Origin: Ktedonobacterales bacterium
Lineage (GTDB): Bacteria; Chloroflexota; Ktedonobacteria; Ktedonobacterales; JADMIN01
Direction of reading: 5' to 3'
NCBI GenBank assembly: GCA_025928125.1
Contig: JAICKD010000222.1
Span: 1-6,157 of the forward strand
Length of the DNA stretch: 6,157 bases
Positions 1-5,509 of this stretch are shown here, piece after piece. How positions within the stretch are numbered: position 1 is the first letter of the stretch; every line of letters begins with the position of its first letter. The notes below the pieces were generated by a model. That model saw nothing but the letters and a program-made list of their open reading frames with translations, had not been told where the DNA came from and did not search any database. Position numbers and translations under genes: made by a program.

Positions 1-2285
1 ATCCGTACCGCAGCCTCGAGATGTGGCAGCGCCGCGTCGTCGTCTTTGCGGCTCAGCAGCAGCGAGCCAAGCGCGTAATGGGCGGTCGCATCCTCAGCAT
101 CGCGCTGGATGCCCTCCTCATAGGAGAGTCGGGCATCTTCAGGCTGCCCTAGCATCTCGTAGATCGCGCCCATGCGGGTGAATATCCCTGGCAGCGCGCT
201 ATCCAGCCGCGCCGCCTCGCGCAGCTCCCCCAGTGACTCGCGGACGACTGGCGACGGATTGCCCGCGAAAGCTTTCTCCGGCTCGTCGGCGTGCTCCTCC
301 GAGACGCGCGACATCAGCACTGAGGCAAGGTCAGCATGCGTGGAGGCGCGCGTGGCGTCGAGCGTCAGCGCCTCACGCAGGTTCTTTTCCGCCTCATCCG
401 CGTCTCCGCGCTGCGCCAGCAGTTCGGCCAGCCCTTGCAGATGCTCAGCGGTGCGCTCCTGCTCGGTCACGGCGGTCATGGTGGCGATGGCGCGATCCAG
501 CCAGTTGGCGGCGGCCTCCTGCTCTCCCTGGTTAGCATACTGGTCGGCGGTCAGATACTGCTCGACGCCCAGCTCGAAGCGCGTGCGCACCTGATTAGGG
601 AAGCGCCCGAGCATCCGTTCCAACAGCGCGGCGGCGCGCTCGTGGTTGCTCATCGTGCGCGCGTCGTCTATCGCGCTCCGATAGGCCGACTCATCCAGCG
701 GCAGCTTGACGATGAGCGCGTCATCATAGTGCAGCACCGTCGCCAGCGCTCCGGTAACGGCGCGAACAACCTCCATCGTGCGTGGGTCGCGCGGATTCTC
801 CGGGACGGTCTGCGCGGTCTGTTCGGCGCTCTCCCGCGTCTCCTTGATGCGCTTCTGCAACTCATCCACCGTGAGCGCCTGGCTCGCCGCGCCTTCATCG
901 CGCATTTTGCCAATCGTCCAGAGACCCGATGTGGTGTCGCGGCTGATGGTGTAGGCGGTCCAGTACCAGTGGCGGCCTGTCTCCTGACTCGTGAGCGTCG
1001 CCATTGGCATCTCGTCGAGCTGGCCCGCAAGCGCGGTCTCATGCAGCACGACCGACCAGAACGCCTCAAGCTCTTTGGCGGCGCTGCCCGCCAGACGGCC
1101 TGCGGCCCCCGGCACCCAGAGGGCGCTGGCGCGTTGCGGCTGCTCGCGGATGAGGGTCAGGCGGAGCGCGCCGGGGTCGGCCTCGCCAGCCCACTGGCGT
1201 CGGAGGGCGACGTATTCCTCGCGTGTCGAGCCACGCCGTAGTGGATTGTCGTTGCTCAAGAGGTCCCACGTCAGCCCGTAGTCGCCGAAGCACCACGCGC
1301 CCAGCCAGTTGGCCAGCGTCTCCTCCGGCTCCATATCGGTCCGAATGAACGGGCGGTCGCCCTCGCGCGCGAACCGCGCCTCCTCCTCGGCGATGGCGGC
1401 GCGCGTATCGTCGTCGCTCTCATCCGGCTCGGCCAGCAGGCGCTCTTCGATCAGCGCGCGGTGGCTTTGGAACTCTTCATCTGGCTCGATGTCGCGCCAG
1501 GCGTTGGCCTCGAGCGCCTCCTGGAGTAGTCGCCGCGCCCCCGCCCAGGTCAGCCTGACCGTTGGCACATGCTGACCATCCATCTGGAGTGATTCGGCAA
1601 TCTCGCGCTGAAAGCGTTTGCGGCTCATCGGCTCGGAGACACTGTAGCCGCTGACGCCGCTACGCCAGAAGTCGAGCCCGAGCGAATAGCCGCGGACGGT
1701 GTCGGGGTCGATGCCCTCCTGCCAGCCCAGCACCAGCGCGACCTCACCGCTCTCGCGGGAGCGGGTGGCCAGCGCCTCGACCAGTTGCTTGCGCCAGCGT
1801 GTCAGCCGCGAGATGGCGGTGATAGGCGTGGGTGTAGGCGTCAGGTCGAAGCCATCGGTGGCCATGATGGATGGTGGCCCAGAAGGGATCGTCAGCGAAG
1901 AAGGGAAGCCAGCGGAGCGCAGTCGCAGCCGGGAGCGTCGTGCCTCGCGCGCTACCTGACGGCGAATATCAAGCTCGCCAAGCGCCTGGGCCACGTCGGC
2001 GGCGTCGCGCCCCACCGCGCCACGTAGTGAGCCGAGCTGGGCGGCATACTCCAGCATCACCGGCTCGTCCTGCTGGTCGAGGGGCGATAGTGTGGCGATC
2101 AGCGCATCGCGTCCACCAGTCTGTGCGGCGCGCAACTCGTCAGCCAGCGCCGTCGTGCGGGTGGTGAGGTCGCTCAGGGCTGTTAGCTGCTCGTCGTTCA
2201 GCGGCGGCAGTTCGGGACGCACGCGTGCGCCTCCCGATTGCTTTCGTGCTCGCTGCTGCGGACCTCGCCGGTCTGACCGCCCCAT
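1..2285 (-). CDS. Large TPR-repeat protein with NTF2-like middle region, C-terminus cut by window edge
   Basis: The frame is open from ATG at 2285 to the left edge, giving 761 complete codons with no stop, so the C-terminus lies outside. The start is supported by AGGAG 8 bases upstream. There is no signal peptide or membrane segment; the first 25 residues are basic and proline-containing, so the protein is probably cytoplasmic. Residues about 26-317 match no family I recognise; they include a segment with GWQEGIDPD, a Trp-containing LDFWRSGVSGYS stretch just before Met220, and an acidic linker at about 283-308. Residues about 318-465 (ETLANWLGAWCFGDYGLTWD, then a Trp-rich strand segment GRHWYWTAYTI) look like an NTF2-like fold. 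From about 545 to the edge the sequence has TPR character, clearest at 615-650 (GDADEAEKNLREAL) and 690-761 (MGAIYEMLGQPEDARLSYEEGI; HYALGSLLLSRKDDDAALPH). TPR arrays bind protein partners; the partner is unknown. The TPR call is firm, the NTF2-like call moderate, and the overall function unknown. Confidence 0.9.
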   Translation of the reverse strand, partial: MGRSDRRGPQQRARKQSGGARVRPELPPLNDEQLTALSDLTTRTTALADELRAAQTGGRDALIATLSPLDQQDEPVMLEYAAQLGSLRGAVGRDAADVAQALGELDIRRQVAREARRSRLRLRSAGFPSSLTIPSGPPSIMATDGFDLTPTPTPITAISRLTRWRKQLVEALATRSRESGEVALVLGWQEGIDPDTVRGYSLGLDFWRSGVSGYSVSEPMSRKRFQREIAESLQMDGQHVPTVRLTWAGARRLLQEALEANAWRDIEPDEEFQSHRALIEERLLAEPDESDDDTRAAIAEEEARFAREGDRPFIRTDMEPEETLANWLGAWCFGDYGLTWDLLSNDNPLRRGSTREEYVALRRQWAGEADPGALRLTLIREQPQRASALWVPGAAGRLAGSAAKELEAFWSVVLHETALAGQLDEMPMATLTSQETGRHWYWTAYTISRDTTSGLWTIGKMRDEGAASQALTVDELQKRIKETRESAEQTAQTVPENPRDPRTMEVVRAVTGALATVLHYDDALIVKLPLDESAYRSAIDDARTMSNHERAAALLERMLGRFPNQVRTRFELGVEQYLTADQYANQGEQEAAANWLDRAIATMTAVTEQERTAEHLQGLAELLAQRGDADEAEKNLREALTLDATRASTHADLASVLMSRVSEEHADEPEKAFAGNPSPVVRESLGELREAARLDSALPGIFTRMGAIYEMLGQPEDARLSYEEGIQRDAEDATAHYALGSLLLSRKDDDAALPHLEAAVR

Positions 2286-2293
2286 GACGCCTG

Positions 2294-2298
2294 CTCCT
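2294..2298 (-). promoter_or_regulatory. Ribosome binding site of the TPR-protein gene
   Basis: AGGAG on the minus strand lies 8 bases before ATG 2285. It favours that ATG over in-frame GTG codons farther upstream, which have no comparable site. Confidence 0.8.
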
Positions 2299-2300
2299 CT

Positions 2301-2344
2301 CTGCCGCCGAATCTCACGACCCACAGATTGTAGCACGGCGGCAG
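2301..2344 (-). repeat. Perfect 9-base inverted repeat around the TPR-gene promoter
   Basis: The arms are CTGCCGCCG (minus strand, 2344-2336) and CGGCGGCAG (2309-2301), exact reverse complements separated by 26 bases. The upstream arm directly abuts the extended -10 element. The downstream arm directly precedes the Shine-Dalgarno region. Arm centres are 35 bases apart. It could be a two-site operator spanning the start of transcription, or a 5' stem-loop if transcription starts upstream of 2344. The repeat is directly seen; the role is inference. Confidence 0.6.
2327..2335 (-). promoter_or_regulatory. Candidate extended -10 promoter for the TPR-protein gene
   Basis: The minus strand reads TGCTACAAT, an extended -10 (TGn followed by TACAAT, one mismatch to TATAAT). 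No good -35 is found at 16-18 bases (CGCATT at 17), which is acceptable for extended -10 promoters. Transcription would start near 2320 and leave a leader of about 35 bases before ATG 2285. The element sits just after the preceding membrane-protein gene, suggesting the TPR gene can be expressed separately. Confidence 0.45.
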
Positions 2345-2362
2345 GATGGAATGCGGGAGCGC

Positions 2363-2989
2363 TCAGGGCAGCGTCGGATCATCCGGCATGCTGGCGGTGG
2401 ACGCTTTGGGCGCAGTGGCTGCCGTTGTTCGGGCGGCAAGGGTCGCGTAGAGTATCTGTGCGACCAATGTCAGCATCGCGAGCGCGTTGACGACGATGGT
2501 ATAGAGCGGGCTGCTGAAAATTTCGAGCGCGCGCCTCCCATCTGTAATGAAGATGCCAATTCCTCGGAGGTCCAGTGCGAATTGAACCGCTATTGCGCTC
2601 ACGACCGCCGCAAGCAGAAGGATGGTAAACCAGCTCCATTGGCGCGCCCGTCCAGTGATGGCAAGGGCAAGGAATGCGCTGACAATCCCGAACCTAACGC
2701 TGTAGATGGCTGCGAGCACCGAGTACTGCTGCCAGTGTGTGATGGCCTCCATTGTGCTGGCGTCCGGCAACCCAGGCCCGGCTAGCCCCAGACGCACGTT
2801 AAACATCGTCACGTTCACGATATAGAAGACGACAGCGCTGAACAGATAAAGCGTCAGGGCTATCAGTGCATAGGCGAGGAGTGTCCAACGCCAGCGGGCA
2901 ATCCCGAGGCCTACAGCCAGGCCTATTAGTAGCGGAGTCAGCACGGCTGGCAGCACGGTCAGTAGCACATACTCCTGGTTTTGGTCCAT
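2363..2989 (-). CDS. Small five-helix membrane protein of unknown function (paralog A)
   Basis: This gene encodes 208 residues from ATG 2989 to TGA. The start is chosen because GGAGG lies 9 bases upstream and because the protein then begins like its neighbour (MDQ versus MNQ); the frame extends 14 codons farther to a TTG without a convincing site. Hydrophobic segments at about 8-31, 35-60, 89-111, 118-139 and 162-185 predict five membrane helices in the cytoplasmic membrane. Short charged turns include ARWRW (31-35), R114-x-R-x-W-x-W120 and ITDGRR (148-153). The tail after 187 is polar and rich in Ala/Thr. No catalytic or transport motif is visible. The next gene upstream (3109-3654) has the same helix layout and matching R-x-R-x-W-x-W, P-x-Y-x-I and LY-x-L landmarks, so the two are probably tandem duplicates. 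I do not recognise the family. Confidence 0.85.
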   Translation of the reverse strand: MDQNQEYVLLTVLPAVLTPLLIGLAVGLGIARWRWTLLAYALIALTLYLFSAVVFYIVNVTMFNVRLGLAGPGLPDASTMEAITHWQQYSVLAAIYSVRFGIVSAFLALAITGRARQWSWFTILLLAAVVSAIAVQFALDLRGIGIFITDGRRALEIFSSPLYTIVVNALAMLTLVAQILYATLAARTTAATAPKASTASMPDDPTLP

Positions 2990-2994
2990 CTGGC

Positions 2995-3084
2995 ATATCC
3001 TCCCTCGGTTCCATCGCAACGCTCCTGGCAAATCTCCACAAATTGGTCAGGGTCATTGTCGTGCGGTTGCCACATCGAGGATAT
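2995..3084 (-). repeat. 8-base inverted repeat that includes the ribosome binding site of paralog A
   Basis: On the minus strand ATATCCTC (3084-3077) is the exact reverse complement of GAGGATAT (3002-2995), which contains most of the Shine-Dalgarno sequence of the gene at 2363-2989. The intervening stretch is 74 bases. Pairing in the transcript would hide the ribosome binding site. With such a long loop and only 8 pairs, chance is a serious alternative. Confidence 0.3.
2999..3003 (-). promoter_or_regulatory. Ribosome binding site deciding the start of paralog A
   Basis: GGAGG on the minus strand is 9 bases before ATG 2989. It is the reason for preferring that ATG over the upstream in-frame TTG at 3031. 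Confidence 0.75.
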
Positions 3085-3108
3085 CAGAGGTGCGCAAGGA
3101 GCGGAGCG

Positions 3109-3654
3109 CTACCCGGCGTCTGGCGCGACTGCCGGTTCACGCTGGCCAAGAAGCGTGTAGAGCAAAATCGCGAGGATGTTGAGGCTAGCGAGTATGGTGG
3201 TGATGATGATGTAGGATGGCTGAGCGTACATCTGTGTGGCGCGAGGCATGCCGACAAAAACGAACAACCCGTAATATGAGAATGCGAAACCAACCGCCCC
3301 TGAGCTAATGATGGCCGTGAGTACAATCGCCGCAAGCCAGCCCCAACTGCGTCCGCGCGCCGCCATCACCAACGCGAGAAATGTTCCTATCGTGGTGATG
3401 CTGACGCTCATGTTGATCGTGGGGTTGCTAATAGCCAGGAGAAACTCGGAAGCTGGGCTCAAGATCACGCCATGCAACACGATCTGGATAATCACAATGC
3501 CCAGAATTCGGAGCGCCAGCGCGACCAGCGCCAGCGCCAGTAGCGCGCGAGGCCAGCGGGCAACGCCGAGGACGGCGACGAGCGCTATCAGGAGTATGAA
3601 CAGAATGCTGGGCAATACATTGGCCAAGAAGAAATTCAGCACGATCTGATTCAT
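3109..3654 (-). CDS. Small five-helix membrane protein of unknown function (paralog B)
   Basis: This gene encodes 181 residues from ATG 3654, with GAGGAG 10 bases upstream; an upstream in-frame TTG at 3702 would add 16 residues but lacks such a site. Five hydrophobic segments lie at about 4-32, 37-60, 84-99, 104-126 and 148-169. Turn residues shared with the downstream neighbour are A32-R-W34, R100-x-R-x-W-x-W106, P146-x-Y-x-I150 and LLYTLL near 164-169. The protein is shorter than paralog A, mainly in the loop between helices 2 and 3 and in the C-terminal tail. There is no signal-peptide cleavage site and no known motif. It lies 95 bases after the prenyl synthase and 119 bases before paralog A, so co-transcription is possible but not shown. 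Part of the gene (for example 3181-3240, 32 of 60 bases G or C) is less GC-rich than the prenyl synthase (4561-4620, 46 of 60), partly because membrane helices use A/T-rich codons. Confidence 0.85.
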   Translation of the reverse strand: MNQIVLNFFLANVLPSILFILLIALVAVLGVARWPRALLALALVALALRILGIVIIQIVLHGVILSPASEFLLAISNPTINMSVSITTIGTFLALVMAARGRSWGWLAAIVLTAIISSGAVGFAFSYYGLFVFVGMPRATQMYAQPSYIIITTILASLNILAILLYTLLGQREPAVAPDAG

Positions 3655-3664
3655 CCAGAAAGAT

Positions 3665-3670
3665 CTCCTC
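3665..3670 (-). promoter_or_regulatory. Ribosome binding site deciding the start of paralog B
   Basis: GAGGAG on the minus strand is 10 bases before ATG 3654. It supports that start over the in-frame TTG at 3702 and makes the two membrane proteins begin alike (MNQ and MDQ). Confidence 0.7.
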
Positions 3671-3749
3671 AAGACAGGCAGACAGACGTCGCTCAACCGC
3701 AACGATTCTAGCTCATCTGTAGGAGATACGCCAGCCTGTTACCATGCGG

Positions 3750-4895
3750 CTAGATGCCTTCGGCGGCGACGAAATCGAGGATGACGCCCAGCGCCGCGCA
3801 GGCGTCGGTGGCGGAGGTGTTGGCGCAGGCGCCGTCGAGGAGCGCGCGCGCCTGGGCGCATCGTTCCCGGAGCATCGTTCGGGTACGCTCGCGCGCGCCA
3901 CTGCGTTCGAATATCTCCAGCAGCGTGGCGATCTGGGCCTCGGTCGCTGGCCCCGGCTGGCTATAGATGTCGATGAGGGTTCGCCGATCCACTGGCGCCG
4001 CGTCTTCGAGGGCGGAGATGACGGGCAGGCTCATCTTCTTGTGGCGCAGGTCGCCTGCCTCGGTCTTGCCAAGCGCCTGAGCCGACCAGATGCCCAGCAT
4101 ATCGTCGCGCAACTGGAAGCCGATACCGAGCGCCCGCCCGAAGGCGCCCAGTTGCGCGCTGAGTGTCTCGTTCTCGGGCGCGCCGATCAGGCTGCCCATG
4201 CGCGCGGCGCAGTCCATCAACGCCGCTGTCTTGCGCCCAATCATATCGAGGTACATCGCGACCGTGACATCCTGCCTGCCCTCGAAGCGCATATCGAGGT
4301 GCTGACCCTCACATAGCTCGATACATGTGGCGTCGAGCCGGGCGGATAGCTCGATGATCGTCTCCGCCGGGACGCCGCGCGCGCGCAGATGGCTGAGTTG
4401 CAGGCGCGCCAGCGCGAAGATGCCGTCGCCCGTATTGATCGCCAGCGGAACGCCCCAGAGCTTCCAGAGCGTCGGCTGATGGTGGCGCTCTTCATCGCCG
4501 TCTTCGATATCATCGTGTACCAGTGAGAAGTTATGCACCATCTCCACCGCCAGCGCCGCCGGAATCGCCCGCTGGACCGCCGCCTGCCGCCCGTGGTCGC
4601 TCCCCCCTTCCTGCCCACGATGTCCCGCCGCCACTTCGCATGCCAGCAATAGCAACGTTGGCCGGATCAGCTTGCCGGGATGCCATGGTGTCGGGCTAAG
4701 GTCGGGCGCGCGCCAGCCGTGATGATATTCGATCTGGCCGTAGAACTCATCGAGGATCTCATTGGAGTCCGCGGCGGATGGAGTGTTCGCGCGCGCATCG
4801 CGGATGGCATGAAGCAGCGCCTCGCCCAGCAGCGTCCGATAGCGCCCGAGGACGGCGTCCAGATTGCCTGAGGCTGCTGCTCGACCAGTACTCAC
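3750..4895 (-). CDS. Polyprenyl diphosphate synthase, probably geranylgeranyl type
   Basis: This 381-residue protein belongs to the trans-isoprenyl diphosphate synthase family, which condenses isopentenyl diphosphate with allylic diphosphates in the cytoplasm to make precursors of carotenoids, quinones or lipid carriers. Visible motifs are G74-K-x-x-R78-P; the first aspartate motif D128-D-I-E-D132; R137; G156-D157; G197-Q-x-x-D201; K222-T223; Q261-x-x-D264-D265-x-x-G268; K277; and D282 with K286/K287. The first motif has no insertion, and Phe123 sits five residues before it, the pattern that limits product to about C20 in archaeal-type GGPP synthases. The second motif is DDxxG instead of DDxxD, and the usual RRG after the first motif reads RHH. 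Start is GTG with AGGAG 7 bases upstream; an in-frame TGA at 4932-4934 leaves no better start. It begins 25 bases after the zinc-protein gene, suggesting one operon. Length is somewhat above the usual 290-350. Family assignment is firm; product length is inference. Confidence 0.95.
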   Translation of the reverse strand: MSTGRAAASGNLDAVLGRYRTLLGEALLHAIRDARANTPSAADSNEILDEFYGQIEYHHGWRAPDLSPTPWHPGKLIRPTLLLLACEVAAGHRGQEGGSDHGRQAAVQRAIPAALAVEMVHNFSLVHDDIEDGDEERHHQPTLWKLWGVPLAINTGDGIFALARLQLSHLRARGVPAETIIELSARLDATCIELCEGQHLDMRFEGRQDVTVAMYLDMIGRKTAALMDCAARMGSLIGAPENETLSAQLGAFGRALGIGFQLRDDMLGIWSAQALGKTEAGDLRHKKMSLPVISALEDAAPVDRRTLIDIYSQPGPATEAQIATLLEIFERSGARERTRTMLRERCAQARALLDGACANTSATDACAALGVILDFVAAEGI

Positions 4896-4902
4896 GCTGC
4901 TT

Positions 4903-4907
4903 CTCCT
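4903..4907 (-). promoter_or_regulatory. Ribosome binding site for the GTG-started prenyl synthase
   Basis: AGGAG on the minus strand is 7 bases before GTG 4895. With the in-frame stop at 4932-4934 it fixes the start. The site lies in the 25-base gap after the zinc-protein stop, as expected for an internal operon gene. Confidence 0.8.
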
Positions 4908-4920
4908 ATTACGATTGCGA

Positions 4921-5403
4921 CTAGTGCGGCATCAGCTCGACGTAAGCGAGCATGCCCGCGACCGCGACGCCGCTCACCCCGACGAGCCAGCGCACCGCGC
5001 CCGGCAGGCCGCCGATATGCCGAAATGGCGCGCAGATGCCGCAATAGCGCCGGGTGACGTGGTACCGCTGCGAGCGCATGCCGTCATGCGCCAGTTCGAC
5101 GCCCTCGATACGGATGCGGGTATGGCGCTCGTCGCAGATGTAGCGCCCGCAGCCCGCGCAGTTATGCGGGTCAATATAGTGCGCGAAGCTGGTAGACGAC
5201 CACTGCTGTGGCAACGCGGGCGCGCTACAGATGTAGCAGGTGAAGCGCGCCGCCGCATCGCGCAGATGTGTCGCGCATGGCTCATGTTCGTCGCGCGGAA
5301 AGTGGTCCAGACAGAGCGGGCGACGGCACGAGGGGCAGCGCGCCACCGATTGTATGCCACACTCACGGCACGAGGGAACCGCGATTGGAAGATTTGCTGC
5401 CAT
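4921..5403 (-). CDS. Zinc-binding protein with AN1-like and cross-brace modules and a C-terminal membrane helix
   Basis: This gene encodes 160 residues from ATG 5403; an in-frame TAG at 5419-5421 rules out a longer product, and AAGGGG lies 9 bases upstream. The first module spaces its ligands C12-x2-C15-x7-C23-x2-C26-x4-C31-x2-H34-x5-H40-x2-C43, close to an AN1 zinc finger (C-x2-C, C-x2-C, x4-C-x2-H-x5-H-x-C) and also reminiscent of a B-box. The second module has four pairs: C56-x2-C59, C82-x2-C85, C90-x3-H94 and C121-x2-C124, a RING/FYVE-like order that could hold two zinc ions. Residues about 137-157 form one hydrophobic helix close to the C-terminus, with no N-terminal signal peptide, so the zinc part is probably cytoplasmic and tail-anchored. 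It is probably first in an operon with the prenyl synthase. Such modules usually mediate protein contacts; no catalytic residue is apparent. Zinc binding is likely; function is unknown. Confidence 0.88.
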   Translation of the reverse strand: MAANLPIAVPSCRECGIQSVARCPSCRRPLCLDHFPRDEHEPCATHLRDAAARFTCYICSAPALPQQWSSTSFAHYIDPHNCAGCGRYICDERHTRIRIEGVELAHDGMRSQRYHVTRRYCGICAPFRHIGGLPGAVRWLVGVSGVAVAGMLAYVELMPH

Positions 5404-5452
5404 GCGCGAAGTCCCCTTCTATCACCATGACGCCTGCCATGCCCGCCGAAGT
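5397..5452 (-). repeat. Imperfect direct repeat across the start of the zinc-protein gene
   Basis: On the minus strand ACTTCGGCGGGCATGGCAG (5452-5434) recurs as ACTTCGCGCATGGCAG (5412-5397), differing by a three-base length change and one base. The second copy contains the true start codon; the first carries an ATG in a different frame. It may be a small local duplication or coincidence in GC-rich DNA. Confidence 0.35.
5413..5418 (-). promoter_or_regulatory. Ribosome binding site of the zinc-protein gene
   Basis: AAGGGG on the minus strand lies 9 bases before ATG 5403. It is a weaker match to the Shine-Dalgarno consensus than the AGGAG-type sites of the other genes here. Confidence 0.5.
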
Positions 5453-5455
5453 GGG

Positions 5456-5484
5456 AGTATAACAGCATGCGCCGGGCCGGTCAA
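5456..5484 (-). promoter_or_regulatory. Sigma70-type promoter for the zinc-protein/prenyl-synthase operon
   Basis: The minus strand has TTGACC (5484-5479, one mismatch to TTGACA) and TATACT (5461-5456, one mismatch to TATAAT) with an exact 17-base spacer. Transcription should start near 5449, giving a leader of about 46 bases before ATG 5403. It lies in the 106-base gap after the oxidoreductase, facing the zinc-protein gene. The spacer contains CCGGCCCGG and GCATGC, small palindromes that might be protein sites but could be chance. Confidence 0.75.
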
Positions 5485-5509
5485 ACGTGTTAGGCCGCCT
5501 GGTGGCTGC

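Noticed and set aside
336..1241. A 301-codon open frame on the plus strand opposite the TPR gene
   Set aside because: Its translation is Arg/Ala/Gly-rich without family features, while the minus frame gives clear TPR repeats. Long antisense frames are expected in GC-rich DNA.
2357..2364. Palindrome GAGCGCTC over the stop codon of paralog A
   Set aside because: Eight bases, no flanking extension, largely in coding sequence; probably chance.
3109..3654. Lower GC content as a sign of horizontal transfer of the membrane-protein pair
   Set aside because: GC is uneven within the gene (32 of 60 at 3181-3240 but 38 of 60 at 3301-3360), and helix-coding codons lower GC by themselves. No mobile-element sequence is nearby.
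3655..3702. TTG at 3702 as start of paralog B
   Set aside because: It has no clear ribosome binding site, whereas ATG 3654 has GAGGAG 10 bases upstream and matches the N-terminus of paralog A.
3687..3704. Hairpin CGUUGC/GCGACG with six-base loop after the prenyl synthase, as a terminator
   Set aside because: The stem has only six pairs with one G-U, and no run of T follows, only a CTGTCTGCCTGTCTT stretch. Not a convincing intrinsic terminator.
3705..3710. TAGAAT as a -10 element for paralog B
   Set aside because: The best -35 candidate matches only three of six consensus bases (CTGGCG, 18-base spacer) and there is no TGn extension. Too weak to call.
4974..5468. A 164-codon minus-strand frame overlapping the zinc-protein gene
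   Set aside because: It is rich in Arg, Ala and Ser, starts within about 20 bases of the predicted transcript start, and the overlapping frame has ordered CxxC pairs and a good start. It is a shadow.
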